The notes under the pieces: model-generated
What the model was told of the DNA's origin: nothing
Databases searched by the model: none
What the model saw: only the letters and a program-made list of their open reading frames with translations
Assembly: GCF_021354595.1 (NCBI RefSeq)
Contig: NZ_JADWYJ010000001.1
Location: 1,217,446-1,281,445 of the forward strand
Direction of reading: 5' to 3'
DNA length: 64,000 nt
Origin: Maribellus sp. CM-23
GTDB lineage: Bacteria; Bacteroidota; Bacteroidia; Bacteroidales; Prolixibacteraceae
Position numbers and translations under genes: made by a program
Part shown: piece after piece, positions 1-7,291 of the stretch
How the letters are laid out: every line of letters begins with the position of its first letter
How positions within the stretch are numbered: position 1 is the stretch's first letter

Positions 1-677
1 TTAGCATTCCGCACACCTCGCTTTGCAACAACGACCCGGTCCGTAACCTGATCAAACCTACAGCTGAAATGGCCAAAATACTGGGAGAAAAAGGTGTTTC
101 CACCGATAAAACCATCGTGGTTTACGACGAAGGCTCGGGCAAATACGCCAACCGGATGTACTGGATGCTCAAATACCTGGGAGCACCCAACGTAAAAGTA
201 CTCGACGGTAACTTTAAAGCCTGGAAAGCCGGAAGAAAACCGGTTACCGGTTCACCGTCGAAAGTTACGGCCACTACGTTTAATGCCAAACCCAACGCGG
301 CCCTGCTGTCCAATATGGATGAAGTGAAAAAGGCAATCGGCAACCCGGCTTATGCTGTGATCGACGCCCGCACCGCAGAAGAATTTGCCGGCACGGCTGA
401 AACCGAGCTTCGCAAAGGGCACATCCCGGGAGCATCGAACATCAATTACGAAACGCTTCTCGACAGCAAGGGAATGCTCAAATCAAAAGAAGAATTACAA
501 TCAATTTTCAAAGCCAAAGGTATTACTAGCGACAAAACAGCCATCGTTTACTGCGAAACCAGTGTACGCGCCTGTGTGCTTTACACGGCCCTAAAAACAC
601 TGGAATACCCAAAAGTAAAAGTTTACGACGGAGCGTATTTAGAGTGGCAGGCTACCGCATCCAATACGGTAGAATAG
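1..677 (+). CDS. Two-domain rhodanese (thiosulfate sulfurtransferase), 5' end missing
   Basis: The reading frame is open from the window edge (codons in phase from base 3), so the gene starts upstream; the first ATG at 69 is internal. The first visible half ends an N-terminal rhodanese domain whose active loop reads YDEGSGK, with no cysteine, as is usual for the structural domain of two-domain sulfurtransferases. The second domain has the CH2A-like stretch GHIPGASNINYE and the active loop VYCETSVRA, with the persulfide-forming cysteine encoded at 552-554. The family moves sulfane sulfur from thiosulfate or 3-mercaptopyruvate to cyanide or thiols. The loop CETSVR differs from both the textbook CRKGVT and CG(S/T)GVT loops, so the substrate cannot be told. 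A terminator follows at once. The sulfur-respiration operon downstream makes a related role plausible, but unknown genes lie between. Confidence 0.9.
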   Translation, partial: SIPHTSLCNNDPVRNLIKPTAEMAKILGEKGVSTDKTIVVYDEGSGKYANRMYWMLKYLGAPNVKVLDGNFKAWKAGRKPVTGSPSKVTATTFNAKPNAALLSNMDEVKKAIGNPAYAVIDARTAEEFAGTAETELRKGHIPGASNINYETLLDSKGMLKSKEELQSIFKAKGITSDKTAIVYCETSVRACVLYTALKTLEYPKVKVYDGAYLEWQATASNTVE

Positions 678-696
678 CCTTTCACATGTCTTAGTG

Positions 697-724
697 GCGC
701 CAGGTGAGACCTGGCGCTTTTTTT
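697..724 (+). terminator. Rho-independent terminator of the rhodanese gene
   Basis: GCGCCAGG (697-704) pairs perfectly with CCTGGCGC (710-717) around a 5-nt loop and is followed by seven T residues. It lies 20 nt after the stop codon. Confidence 0.88.
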
Positions 725-1125
725 ATGCTCTTTCCCCTTGGCCGGTGCATCGTGTTTCGTTTATAAAAGCGCGGGGTGGAGAGCCAAGGGCCGCGAGCAA
801 AACACGGCAATACGGCAACAAATCCCCTTCAGATTGCTTCTCCGTCCGTCGGCTGACGGACGAATCGCAATGACGTCCGTTTTTGTTTTTCGTTTGGCAG
901 CGGACATCTTGTGTCGTGACTGGAAATTGTCAGCTGCTGTCCGCTGCCGGAACACCCCCTCGTTGACGTCATGGCGAGCCTGCGAAGCCAACTCTTTCAG
1001 GAAGCTTGGAGCGAAGAGCATGGAGCAAAGGGCAAAGAGCGCAACTCTGAACACTAAACTCTGAACTACAAGCTTCGGGCAAAATACAATTGACACTGCT
1101 TGTTGAACACTCTCCATTACCCTCA
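725..1125. repeat. Repeat-rich intergenic stretch with inverted repeats
   Basis: No gene is supported here. CGTCCGTC (843-850) pairs with GACGGACG (855-862), and GGCAGCGGACA (896-906) pairs with TGTCCGCTGCC (938-948). The outer sequence AGATTGCTTC near 832 and TCGCAATGACG near 865, with GCGAGCCTGCGAAGCC near 973 in the opposite sense, resembles the non-coding interspersed repeat of the type CGTCATTGCGAGCCTGCGAAGCAATC that I know from many bacterial genomes. Open frames crossing this region have no recognisable protein features. Confidence 0.55.
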
Positions 1126-1405
1126 AACCTAATCGCTTCAACCTGAGAAAGAACCACCTCAACTCAGGAAATGACCATTTCAACTTGAGAAATAACCGCT
1201 CTAACTCGAGAAATACCTGCTGCGAGTCGGGAAATAAGCGCTCTGACTTGAGAAATACCTCCTGCAGGTCAGGAAATAAGCACTTCATGTCGAGAAATAA
1301 CCTATCTACCTCGGGAAATGACCACTGCAACTCAGGAAATGACTGCTTTTGGTTCGGAAATAACCGCCTTGAGTTAAGAAACAGGTGCCTGAGATCAAGA
1401 AATTA
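1126..1405. repeat. 21-nt tandem repeat array, about 12-13 units
   Basis: Units start with GAAA at 1147 and recur every 21 nt without any indel (1168, 1189, 1210 ... 1378, 1399); a degenerate unit can be traced back to 1126. A consensus is GAAATAACCGCTCTAACTCGA; units differ mainly in the middle while GAAAT and the closing (A/C)TC(G/A) are kept. Because 21 is a multiple of 3, both strands stay open across it and give seven-residue repeats: RN/GN-N-x4-S on the plus strand, and a leucine/phenylalanine-rich heptad on the minus strand. Neither looks like a translated gene: there is no start context and no non-repeat domain. It ends about 70 nt before the next gene. Confidence 0.8.
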
Positions 1406-1475
1406 TTTTTGGCACAAATTTGCTTTTTATCTCATAAAGTGCTAACTAGTAGTATCATTCCAAAATTCTCAAACC

Positions 1476-2123
1476 ATGAACAAAATCCAAATTAACAAAA
1501 AAGAGATGTACGATACAGTATCGTCGTGCCTCGACAGTAAGTCGGCTCTTTGGGCATCCATCCCAAAAGTTGGCGAGTTTAAAAATCAGTTTTCGGCAGT
1601 AATTGCCCAAATCGAAACGGTGCAGTATGCCCAACAGCAGGCACAGGTATTTTTGGGTAAAAGCAAAACACAAATTAAAAGTGTGGTGGCACAAAAAGCC
1701 GATATCCTGAACGATAGCCTTGAAGCCTTTGCACTGGTTACCGGCGACGAAAAACTCAGGGTTAAAATGAGCGCCACCTACTCTGATTTGTACAAGATGC
1801 GCAACGCTGACTTTGGTCCGGCAGTGCAAGCCATAATAGCGGCCGCCGAAGAAAACATGGAAGTTTTAACGGCCGAATACGGTGTTACTGCCGAACAAGT
1901 GGAAAGTTTAAAAACCGATTTAGATGAATTTCTGGCAATTAACGGCCAGCCACGGGCCTACCAGGTGGCGTCGGTAGAAGCTACCAAAGGCCTGGAATTA
2001 CTTTTTGAAGAGGCCGACCAAATATTGAACAACCAACTCGACAAAGTAATGAGCATTTTTAAACGGCGCGACCCGGGGTTTTACAACGGGTATCTCGCTG
2101 CGCGGGTTATCGTGGACCGATAA
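1476..2123 (+). CDS. Conserved hypothetical protein (215 aa), mostly helical
   Basis: I recognise no named domain. The protein is soluble, without a signal peptide or membrane segment, and rich in Ala, Glu, Lys and Gln with long predicted helices across its length (QIETVQYAQQQAQVFLGKSK; LKTDLDEFLAI). The C-terminus FKRRDPGFYNGYLAARVIVD resembles the end of a group of Bacteroidota hypothetical proteins of about 200 residues; that is memory, not a search. The start ATG at 1476 is the first in the frame and follows the 21-nt repeat array by about 70 nt. It is a single-gene unit with its own terminator. Function unknown. Confidence 0.75.
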   Translation: MNKIQINKKEMYDTVSSCLDSKSALWASIPKVGEFKNQFSAVIAQIETVQYAQQQAQVFLGKSKTQIKSVVAQKADILNDSLEAFALVTGDEKLRVKMSATYSDLYKMRNADFGPAVQAIIAAAEENMEVLTAEYGVTAEQVESLKTDLDEFLAINGQPRAYQVASVEATKGLELLFEEADQILNNQLDKVMSIFKRRDPGFYNGYLAARVIVDR

Positions 2124-2156
2124 TTCCCGATAGTTTTAAAGGTTAATAAATGAATG

Positions 2157-2178
2157 GGCCCGGTTTTCCGGGCCTTTT
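2157..2178 (+). terminator. Rho-independent terminator
   Basis: GGCCCGG (2157-2163), loop TTTT, CCGGGCC (2168-2174), then TTTTCTT. It lies about 35 nt after the stop of the preceding gene. Confidence 0.85.
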
Positions 2179-2309
2179 CTTGAGGAAATTAATAAGAATA
2201 ATAAAAGAGGTAAGACCTTTCAGTACATCTCAATATGGTATTTATAAGAAGGTCTTTCTTTATATACAAATTAATTAGCGATAAGCTTAAAAACGTAAAA
2301 TCAAAAACA

Positions 2310-2744
2310 ATGGAAAAACAACTTCAAGATTTAGAATTAAGAATTGAAAAATTAGAGCAATTATTAGATGAAAATCAATTCGCTCCCGAAGAGATGGAGT
2401 TTGAAATATTCAAACCAGAAGCAATTAAACTGCAGAGTTTAACTATAAAAACAACAGGGAATCATAGAAAGTGGCGAGAGACTAGAGACTTAAGAGGAGC
2501 AATCAAATATTCAAATTGGGCTGTCACTGTTTCGATAGTGAATGAAAATGGAACTGCCGTTAAATGTGATTGGATAAAGTTAAGTAACTGTAATTACAGA
2601 ATAAAACAGAACCCTATTGCAGTTGAAGCTTCAAGTATCAGTTTCACAACAGATACGGGTAAAGGGTGGGACAACATCAAATTTGATGTGGAAATTAAAC
2701 AAAATGGTATTCCCTACAATAGAGTAACTATAAACCTTGGATAA
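2310..2744 (+). CDS. Hypothetical protein (144 aa) with N-terminal coiled coil
   Basis: The frame is open from 2235, but the ATG at 2310 is preferred: it begins a clean leucine-zipper-like coiled coil (LQDLELRIEKLEQLLDEN, residues 5-22) and the preceding 25 codons look like untranslated AT-rich leader. The rest is probably a beta-rich domain (VTVSIVNENG, FDVEIKQNGIPYNRVTINL). No family recognised. The gene is much more AT-rich than the 45-50% GC core genes around it and is followed by dispersed repeat sequence, which suggests recent acquisition. Confidence 0.6.
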   Translation: MEKQLQDLELRIEKLEQLLDENQFAPEEMEFEIFKPEAIKLQSLTIKTTGNHRKWRETRDLRGAIKYSNWAVTVSIVNENGTAVKCDWIKLSNCNYRIKQNPIAVEASSISFTTDTGKGWDNIKFDVEIKQNGIPYNRVTINLG

Positions 2745-3179
2745 ATTAAGCCTACAGCTAACCTCGCTGGTGCGCGATTTCATTGCGTTCCGTTCATAAA
2801 AAAACACGCGATAAAATTGCACGGGAAGGGGCATCTATCATCTTTCGCAAAGTTTAAAACTTTGGAAAAGCCTGGTGCCCGGAATCCAGCGGATTCGAAT
2901 GTTTATAGCAGCAAACATGTTCAAAGGGCAATTCGACTCCGACGGGAGTCGCACCGTTACTGATGGGACCCGGGTGCTATAAACATACAATCCCTCCGGG
3001 ATTATTGGAATGGTGACCAAGCGCTGAACCCGAAAATCGTTCTGCATTAATCAGCCTAATCAGCGGGCAACTTCTTTACAACGCTCGCTGGTGCACGATT
3101 GTATCGCGTTCCGTTCATAATTAAAATATCGCACAACTCCCGAGTCACCCAAATAGTAATAAAACTCAAACCCGAACCC
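2745..3179. repeat. Composite dispersed repeat: direct repeats around three evenly spaced mini-hairpins
   Basis: Direct repeat copies sit at 2761-2799 and 3081-3120 (shared core CTCGCTGGTG..CGATT, then GCGTTCCGTTCATAA). Between them are three short palindromes: GAATCC-N3-GGATTC at 2882-2896, CGACTCC-N3-GGGAGTCG at 2934-2951 and AATCCC-N3-GGGATT at 2989-3003, with centres 53 and 54 nt apart. GAATGTTTATAGCA (2896-2909) recurs inverted as GCTATAAACAT (2976-2986). CAAAGTT-TAA-AACTTTG (2848-2864) is another inverted repeat. No supported gene lies here; the short minus-strand frames are read-through of the repeats. Confidence 0.6.
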
Positions 3180-4397
3180 ATGAGCCGAATACGAAAAAAG
3201 AAAAAAACAAACTGCAACAGGAAACAACTGGAGGCTGAAAAACGAAATCATTTTCTCAGGCATATACAACATATTTTTATTGAAAGTGGTTGCGGGCAGG
3301 TTTACCGCGTGCTCACACCAACGGTTATGCAAGCATTATATTCTATTAAAGACAGCTCGTTAAAAATACGCCAGGGTAATTGCTCGTGTTTAAGCAACAG
3401 CGACATAAAACTACTAAAACAGACGATTGATAAGGAAGCGCAACAAACCAAAGTAACCATAAAAAAGGGCGACTATACTATGTCGATAAAAGAGTTTTAT
3501 ACTTACGGACTGAGTTTGCATGTTTTGCAGACTTGGCTTGCCGAGCAGGAAGAACCGGAAATGCAGGAGGCTTATACCCTTATGAAAGAGCGGTTGGATA
3601 TTGTACAGGCAGAAACTGATTTCAGATCGCACTTATTTGCTTTTTGCAGTACTTTTTCGATGATGGCATCGGAGCTGAATAAGTTTCAGTCACATGTAAA
3701 ACCGCAAATTATCAGCGACAACTCGGGACGTATAAAAGGACTGGAGTTTGAACTTAACGCATATCCCTGTGAGCAAAAGAAATTTCGGATTGATGGACAT
3801 ACCCGGCCTGCATTCCGGGTTGGTTCTTATGCTTATTACATGATTCATCCTGAATGGGTGTCTGTTAAGCGTTCATTGTTCGAAAAGCCAACGGCATTTA
3901 ATAATATCGATATTCCTGTTTACATTCAAACGCACGCCATAAACAGGCTAAGAGAACGGATAGATACACTCAGTCGCGATTGTGTGGAGCTGTATGTATA
4001 TCTTTCTTTTCAAAACCCGGTTATTACATTCTTTCGGGGAAAAATACTTGTTGATTATGTATATGCCCAAACCAAATTGGGCTATTTATTGGTCGAAATA
4101 GCAGACAATGTTTTGTTGATAAAAACATTCTTGCTTCTTACCAATCAGGCAACTCCCGAGGGTGAAAAACTAAAAGATTTAACCGGACTATCGAAAATAG
4201 ATATGAAATACTGGAATATCGACCGGCTAAGCACGTTTCAAAAAACCGATATGGAAGAAAACGAGGAACTGCAATTGATTTTCAGGAATGCAGGATGTAG
4301 CGGGTTATTCAGTAAGGCGGTTAATTTCCTTGAAGAAGAAGAAAAGGAACATAGGAGTATAGCCGATAATTTTCTGAAATATTGTCTCATAGAATAA
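3180..4397 (+). CDS. Hypothetical protein (405 aa)
   Basis: The frame opens at 3099, but that stretch lies in a dispersed repeat copy (3081-3120); the ATG at 3180, which starts MSRIRKKKKTN, is the likely start. The N-terminus is strongly basic. A central part (about residues 225-330) contains IYVQTHAINRLRERID and alternating hydrophobic strands (VELYVYLSFQNPVITFFRGKILVDYVYAQTKLGYLLVEI). An acidic stretch EEEEKEH lies near the C-terminus. There is no signal peptide or membrane segment, and I recognise no domain. Low GC and flanking repeats suggest an accessory gene. Confidence 0.65.
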   Translation: MSRIRKKKKTNCNRKQLEAEKRNHFLRHIQHIFIESGCGQVYRVLTPTVMQALYSIKDSSLKIRQGNCSCLSNSDIKLLKQTIDKEAQQTKVTIKKGDYTMSIKEFYTYGLSLHVLQTWLAEQEEPEMQEAYTLMKERLDIVQAETDFRSHLFAFCSTFSMMASELNKFQSHVKPQIISDNSGRIKGLEFELNAYPCEQKKFRIDGHTRPAFRVGSYAYYMIHPEWVSVKRSLFEKPTAFNNIDIPVYIQTHAINRLRERIDTLSRDCVELYVYLSFQNPVITFFRGKILVDYVYAQTKLGYLLVEIADNVLLIKTFLLLTNQATPEGEKLKDLTGLSKIDMKYWNIDRLSTFQKTDMEENEELQLIFRNAGCSGLFSKAVNFLEEEEKEHRSIADNFLKYCLIE

Positions 4398-4680
4398 CCC
4401 GGGCACTGTTCGTCTGATGCAGACATGTATTTATAAAGTTCACCTCACCGCTGGCGCGATTTTGTAAATTGTGCCTCAACCGGCAAGGCTGAAAAAAGTT
4501 AAGACAGTGGTTTCAGTGTTAATTGTTACAAGACCTTCAAGGTTTCGAAAACCTTAAAGGTCTGATAAAGAAGTAGCAAACTCCACTCACTGATGAGTTT
4601 CATCTTTTCCAAAGTTTAAAATTTGGAATCATTCAGCGCTAATCTGCGTAATCAGCGCGCAATTTCTTTTCAGCTTAATC
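4398..4680. repeat. Intergenic repeat fragments related to 2.76-3.12 kb
   Basis: Three pieces match the spacer before the previous gene in diverged form: CCGCTGGCGCGATTTT at 4449-4464 (compare 2766-2780), CCAAAGTTTAAAATTTGG at 4609-4626 (compare 2847-2865), and AATCTGCGTAATCAGCGCGC at 4641-4660 (compare 3049-3068). GACCTTCAAGGTTTCGAAAACCTTAAAGGTCT near 4531-4562 is a further imperfect inverted repeat. No gene seen. Confidence 0.5.
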
Positions 4681-4710
4681 AAAAAAATCCCGGTAAAAAA
4701 CTCACCGGGA
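4681..4710 (-). terminator. Terminator at the end of the sulfur-respiration operon
   Basis: Read on the minus strand: TCCCGGT (4710-4704), a 9-nt loop, ACCGGGA (4694-4688), then seven T residues. It lies 30 nt beyond the last rhodanese gene. Confidence 0.85.
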
Positions 4711-4740
4711 CTTTCCGAAAATATATACTTGTATGGTTTT

Positions 4741-5376
4741 TTAGCAACCTCCGGCAGCCACGTTTGTTTTTTCGCGGCGCTGCACCTGAACTTCTTTCTT
4801 TTCTGCACCACTGTTAAGAGCGCCTTCTTTAGGGGCAGCCATTTCAGCATAATCAAAACGTGCAAATCCTTTCAAATACCCATCGTCATCAACCGTAGAA
4901 TACAGATCATCTTTGTGCTGAAAGTAATAATTGTATCCACCCAGCAGTAACTTAACGTTGCTGAATCCTACCTGGCGGAACAGCATGAGCGGGCCGTTGC
5001 CCTGCAGTTCATCCTGGCCGTACAGCACCACCGTAAAACCCTTTTCCTTCAGCTCTTCCAAACGCTCTATGTTTTCCTCTTTGGTCAGATCGTTGGCCGA
5101 CAGGTTTTCGGCTCCCGGAATATGTCCCTGTCCAAAAACAAACCGGTCGCGAATATCAAAAAGAATGATCGTATCGGCTTCCTTGGCGATCACAGCCTCC
5201 AGGTCCCAGGGATAGAAATACAGCTCAGACTCGGTGAGTTCCCTGATGCTTTCGTCCATCGTTAACTGGTAAGCCATTAAGGGCTTCTGCATGGTTAGGA
5301 AACCAATGATCAGAAGAACCACAAAAGCAGAAAGAGCGATAAGCGTTCTCCACGGATTTAATTCATGTATATGCAT
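4741..5376 (-). CDS. Membrane-anchored rhodanese-like protein without catalytic Cys, C-terminal GGC tail
   Basis: The protein has 211 residues. One N-terminal membrane segment (about 10-28) puts a single rhodanese domain (about 50-165) in the periplasm. The CH2A-like motif GHIPGAENL and the closing strand GGYNYYF are present, but the active loop reads VVLYGQDELQGNG: the persulfide cysteine is replaced by Gly, so classical sulfurtransferase activity is not expected. A linker leads to the end VQVQRREKTNVAAGGC, where Cys is the last residue. The preceding gene's product ends almost identically. As the last gene of the Psr/YeeE operon it probably acts with those proteins, perhaps carrying sulfur on the terminal Cys (inference). 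Confidence 0.9.
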   Translation of the reverse strand: MHIHELNPWRTLIALSAFVVLLIIGFLTMQKPLMAYQLTMDESIRELTESELYFYPWDLEAVIAKEADTIILFDIRDRFVFGQGHIPGAENLSANDLTKEENIERLEELKEKGFTVVLYGQDELQGNGPLMLFRQVGFSNVKLLLGGYNYYFQHKDDLYSTVDDDGYLKGFARFDYAEMAAPKEGALNSGAEKKEVQVQRREKTNVAAGGC

Positions 5377-5400
5377 GGTAATAGTTTTTTACGGTTTTAA

Positions 5401-6012
5401 TTAACAACCCCCTAAGGCTACATTGGTCTTCTCTCTTTTTTGCACCTGTACTTCCACTTTCGAGTCGTCCGAAGTTTCTTCTTCGGCACCTGTAAAGTAG
5501 ATCTGGGCTCCTTTTCTGAACGAGTAGGTTTCCATGTCGGCATACGATGCATCGTCAGAAGGCTGCTTCGGCTCAATAATGGTCTGCATCCAGCAGTTCA
5601 GCCCGCCGCGCATAACGTAGGTTCCCTTGTAGCCCAGCCGTTTGGTTAGTACCCACATTTGGTCGGCCCTGATATCGTCGTCGGAAACAAACACCACTTT
5701 GGTTCCCGGAATTCCGAAATACGAAAGATTGTCGGCTGTCAGCAAGCTATCCAACGGGATATTAATGGAGTGCGGCAAGGAATAACCCTGAAAATCATCT
5801 TCGCTCCGTACATCGATCAGCATCAGGGAAGGGTCTCCCTGGATGATCATTTTTGCCACCTGGTCGGTGCTAACATACCGGGTTGGCTGAATAATTTCCT
5901 GTAACAGGATTTCGGGATCAACCTGGTTGGGCTCGTCGTCCATTGTCAGAAACACAGTTCCGACAGCAAGTACAAGCATCAGCAGGGTAAGAAAAATATA
6001 ATTTCTGTTCAT
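5401..6012 (-). CDS. Second membrane-anchored rhodanese-like protein, catalytic Cys absent, GGC tail
   Basis: This 203-residue paralogue of the next gene downstream has an N-terminal signal anchor (residues 5-23) and a rhodanese domain (about 45-150: LIDVRSEDDFQGYSLPHSINIP, then YVMRGGLNCW). The active loop is VVFVSDDDIRADQ, with Ser in place of Cys. The tail VQVQKREKTNVALGGC matches the neighbour's in 14 of 16 residues, while the bodies of the two proteins and the codons of the tails have diverged, so the tail appears to be held by selection. It starts 5 nt after the YeeE-type gene in a tight operon. The likely role is docking or sulfur relay at the membrane (inference). Confidence 0.9.
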   Translation of the reverse strand: MNRNYIFLTLLMLVLAVGTVFLTMDDEPNQVDPEILLQEIIQPTRYVSTDQVAKMIIQGDPSLMLIDVRSEDDFQGYSLPHSINIPLDSLLTADNLSYFGIPGTKVVFVSDDDIRADQMWVLTKRLGYKGTYVMRGGLNCWMQTIIEPKQPSDDASYADMETYSFRKGAQIYFTGAEEETSDDSKVEVQVQKREKTNVALGGC

Positions 6013-6016
6013 TTTC

Positions 6017-6619
6017 CTAGAATTTATATTGTTTCATATTCTTACGAACACGTTTTTCAATCAACATGGTTCCCCAGAAAGCGGCCAGTGCCACCACCGT
6101 AAATGCCAGGGCAAAGTACGATGCCGGAATTCCGGTCAACTCGGTAAGCGTGATGTTTCCGAGCGAGCCGCTGCTGTAAAAGTCCTCAAAAAGCGGGAAA
6201 GCCAGCGAGAAAACCAGAATGCCAAGGTACAGGCCAATGGTAAAAAACAAGGCATCGAGTTTGCCGATTGCCAAACCGGTAAAGCTGGTTCCGGGACAAT
6301 AGCCGCCCAGGATAAAGCCAAAACCCATGATAACTCCCCCAACAATCATGGGGCCCAGGTAGGTGGGAAGTATAAATATTTTGGACAGGTCGAGCCATCC
6401 GAGGTAATCGAAATACATAATGCCAACCATGGCAACAATCAGTGCCGTAAAAAATACGCGCAACACTAAGAAGTTATAGCCATAAAACACACCGGCGAGG
6501 TTTCGTGACGACGAAAACCCTGACGCTTCAAGAATGAACCCGAAAGCGATCCCGATCAAAAGAGCGATTACGAAATCCCAGCCTCCGCCTATTATACCGT
6601 TAGGAATTAATGGTCCCAT
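6017..6619 (-). CDS. YeeE/YedE-family half-transporter (sulfur transport domain), CPGTS motif
   Basis: The protein has 200 residues and about five membrane segments. The signature GGYCPGTSFTGLAIG with Cys108 corresponds to the conserved cysteine motif of the C-terminal half of YeeE/YedE (DUF395) proteins. In the thiosulfate transporter TsuA both halves are in one chain; here they are two proteins, as in the PmpA/PmpB type. The paired cysteines are thought to pass sulfane sulfur or thiosulfate through the membrane by transient bonds. It lies between the other half (6736-7272) and the two pseudo-rhodaneses and ends 5 nt before the next start. Confidence 0.88.
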   Translation of the reverse strand: MGPLIPNGIIGGGWDFVIALLIGIAFGFILEASGFSSSRNLAGVFYGYNFLVLRVFFTALIVAMVGIMYFDYLGWLDLSKIFILPTYLGPMIVGGVIMGFGFILGGYCPGTSFTGLAIGKLDALFFTIGLYLGILVFSLAFPLFEDFYSSGSLGNITLTELTGIPASYFALAFTVVALAAFWGTMLIEKRVRKNMKQYKF

Positions 6620-6735
6620 ATTTTAATTTTTTGAATATTCTGTTATTAATTCAGTCTCAGTTCTCAGTCTCAGTTTCCAGTAAATTCTTATTGTGAACTA
6701 CATCCTGTCAACTGCGACTACAAACTGTCCACTTT
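6620..6735. repeat. ACTG-rich microrepeat inside the operon
   Basis: This 116-nt gap is the only sizeable one in the operon. On the plus strand it reads CAGTCTCAGTTCTCAGTC and later TGTCAACTGCGACTACAAAC-TGTCCACTTTCT, a degenerate CAGT/ACTG phrase. A related phrase, ACTGCGACTGAAAACCGG-CCACTGTCTATC, occurs at 39234-39260 just after the start of the minus-strand gene there. No frame is supported. Confidence 0.4.
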
Positions 6736-7272
6736 CTAAATCCACAATTTTCTAAAGAAGTAAGCGATGATGTACCCGGTTCCAAAAATCGAGAACATCA
6801 CAATCACCCCTCCCAGGGCAAAAGTTGCTGTTCCGCTTAAAGCTGCCCCGCTGGTACATCCTCTTCCAAACTGGCTGCCCAGCCCAAACAAGGCACCGCC
6901 AATTACGGCCCATATCAAACGTTTTCTGCTGGTAATGTTCGGCCCGTGATCCGTTCTGAACTTTTTAACACGTCCGAAAAGCAGCCCCGACAGCAATCCG
7001 CCCACCAACACTCCAAGCGTTTCAAACACCAGCCAGGTGTACATCGGAGAACGGTCGTCGCTCACAAACTGGCTCATGTAATTATTGGCTTTTGTGGCCG
7101 ATGGTGCAATCGTGTTTGAGGTAGTTACTACTGCACTCTTTACCGCGCCGCTGGCTCCGAGCCCTCGGCCTGTTATGTAAACCGTTAAAAGAATCAACAA
7201 GCCCAGCAAAACACCACCCAGGTATGGATTGATGTATTTGGGTTGATTATCGATGGTATTATTTACGTTCAT
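6736..7272 (-). CDS. YeeE/YedE-family half-transporter (sulfur transport domain), GRGCTSG motif
   Basis: The protein has 178 residues with membrane segments near 17-37, 80-100, 118-136 and 148-172. The motif GSQFGRGCTSGAALSG with Cys139 is the hallmark of the N-terminal half of YeeE/YedE transporters, complementary to the CPGTS half encoded next. The two are expected to form one channel for thiosulfate or sulfane sulfur. The gene starts 19 nt after the NrfD subunit gene, in line with co-transcription. Direction of transport cannot be read from sequence. Confidence 0.88.
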   Translation of the reverse strand: MNVNNTIDNQPKYINPYLGGVLLGLLILLTVYITGRGLGASGAVKSAVVTTSNTIAPSATKANNYMSQFVSDDRSPMYTWLVFETLGVLVGGLLSGLLFGRVKKFRTDHGPNITSRKRLIWAVIGGALFGLGSQFGRGCTSGAALSGTATFALGGVIVMFSIFGTGYIIAYFFRKLWI

Positions 7273-7291
7273 GCCTATGATATTTTTTGAT

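Noticed and set aside
761..1330. Long minus-strand frame with Leu/Phe heptads that could be a coiled-coil protein
   Set aside because: The heptads come from the 21-nt DNA repeat, which keeps every frame open; the rest crosses inverted repeats and has no domain, start signal or promoter.
1126..1405. CRISPR array
   Set aside because: Unit length is 21 nt with no distinct repeat and spacer parts, units are degenerate throughout, and no cas genes are present.
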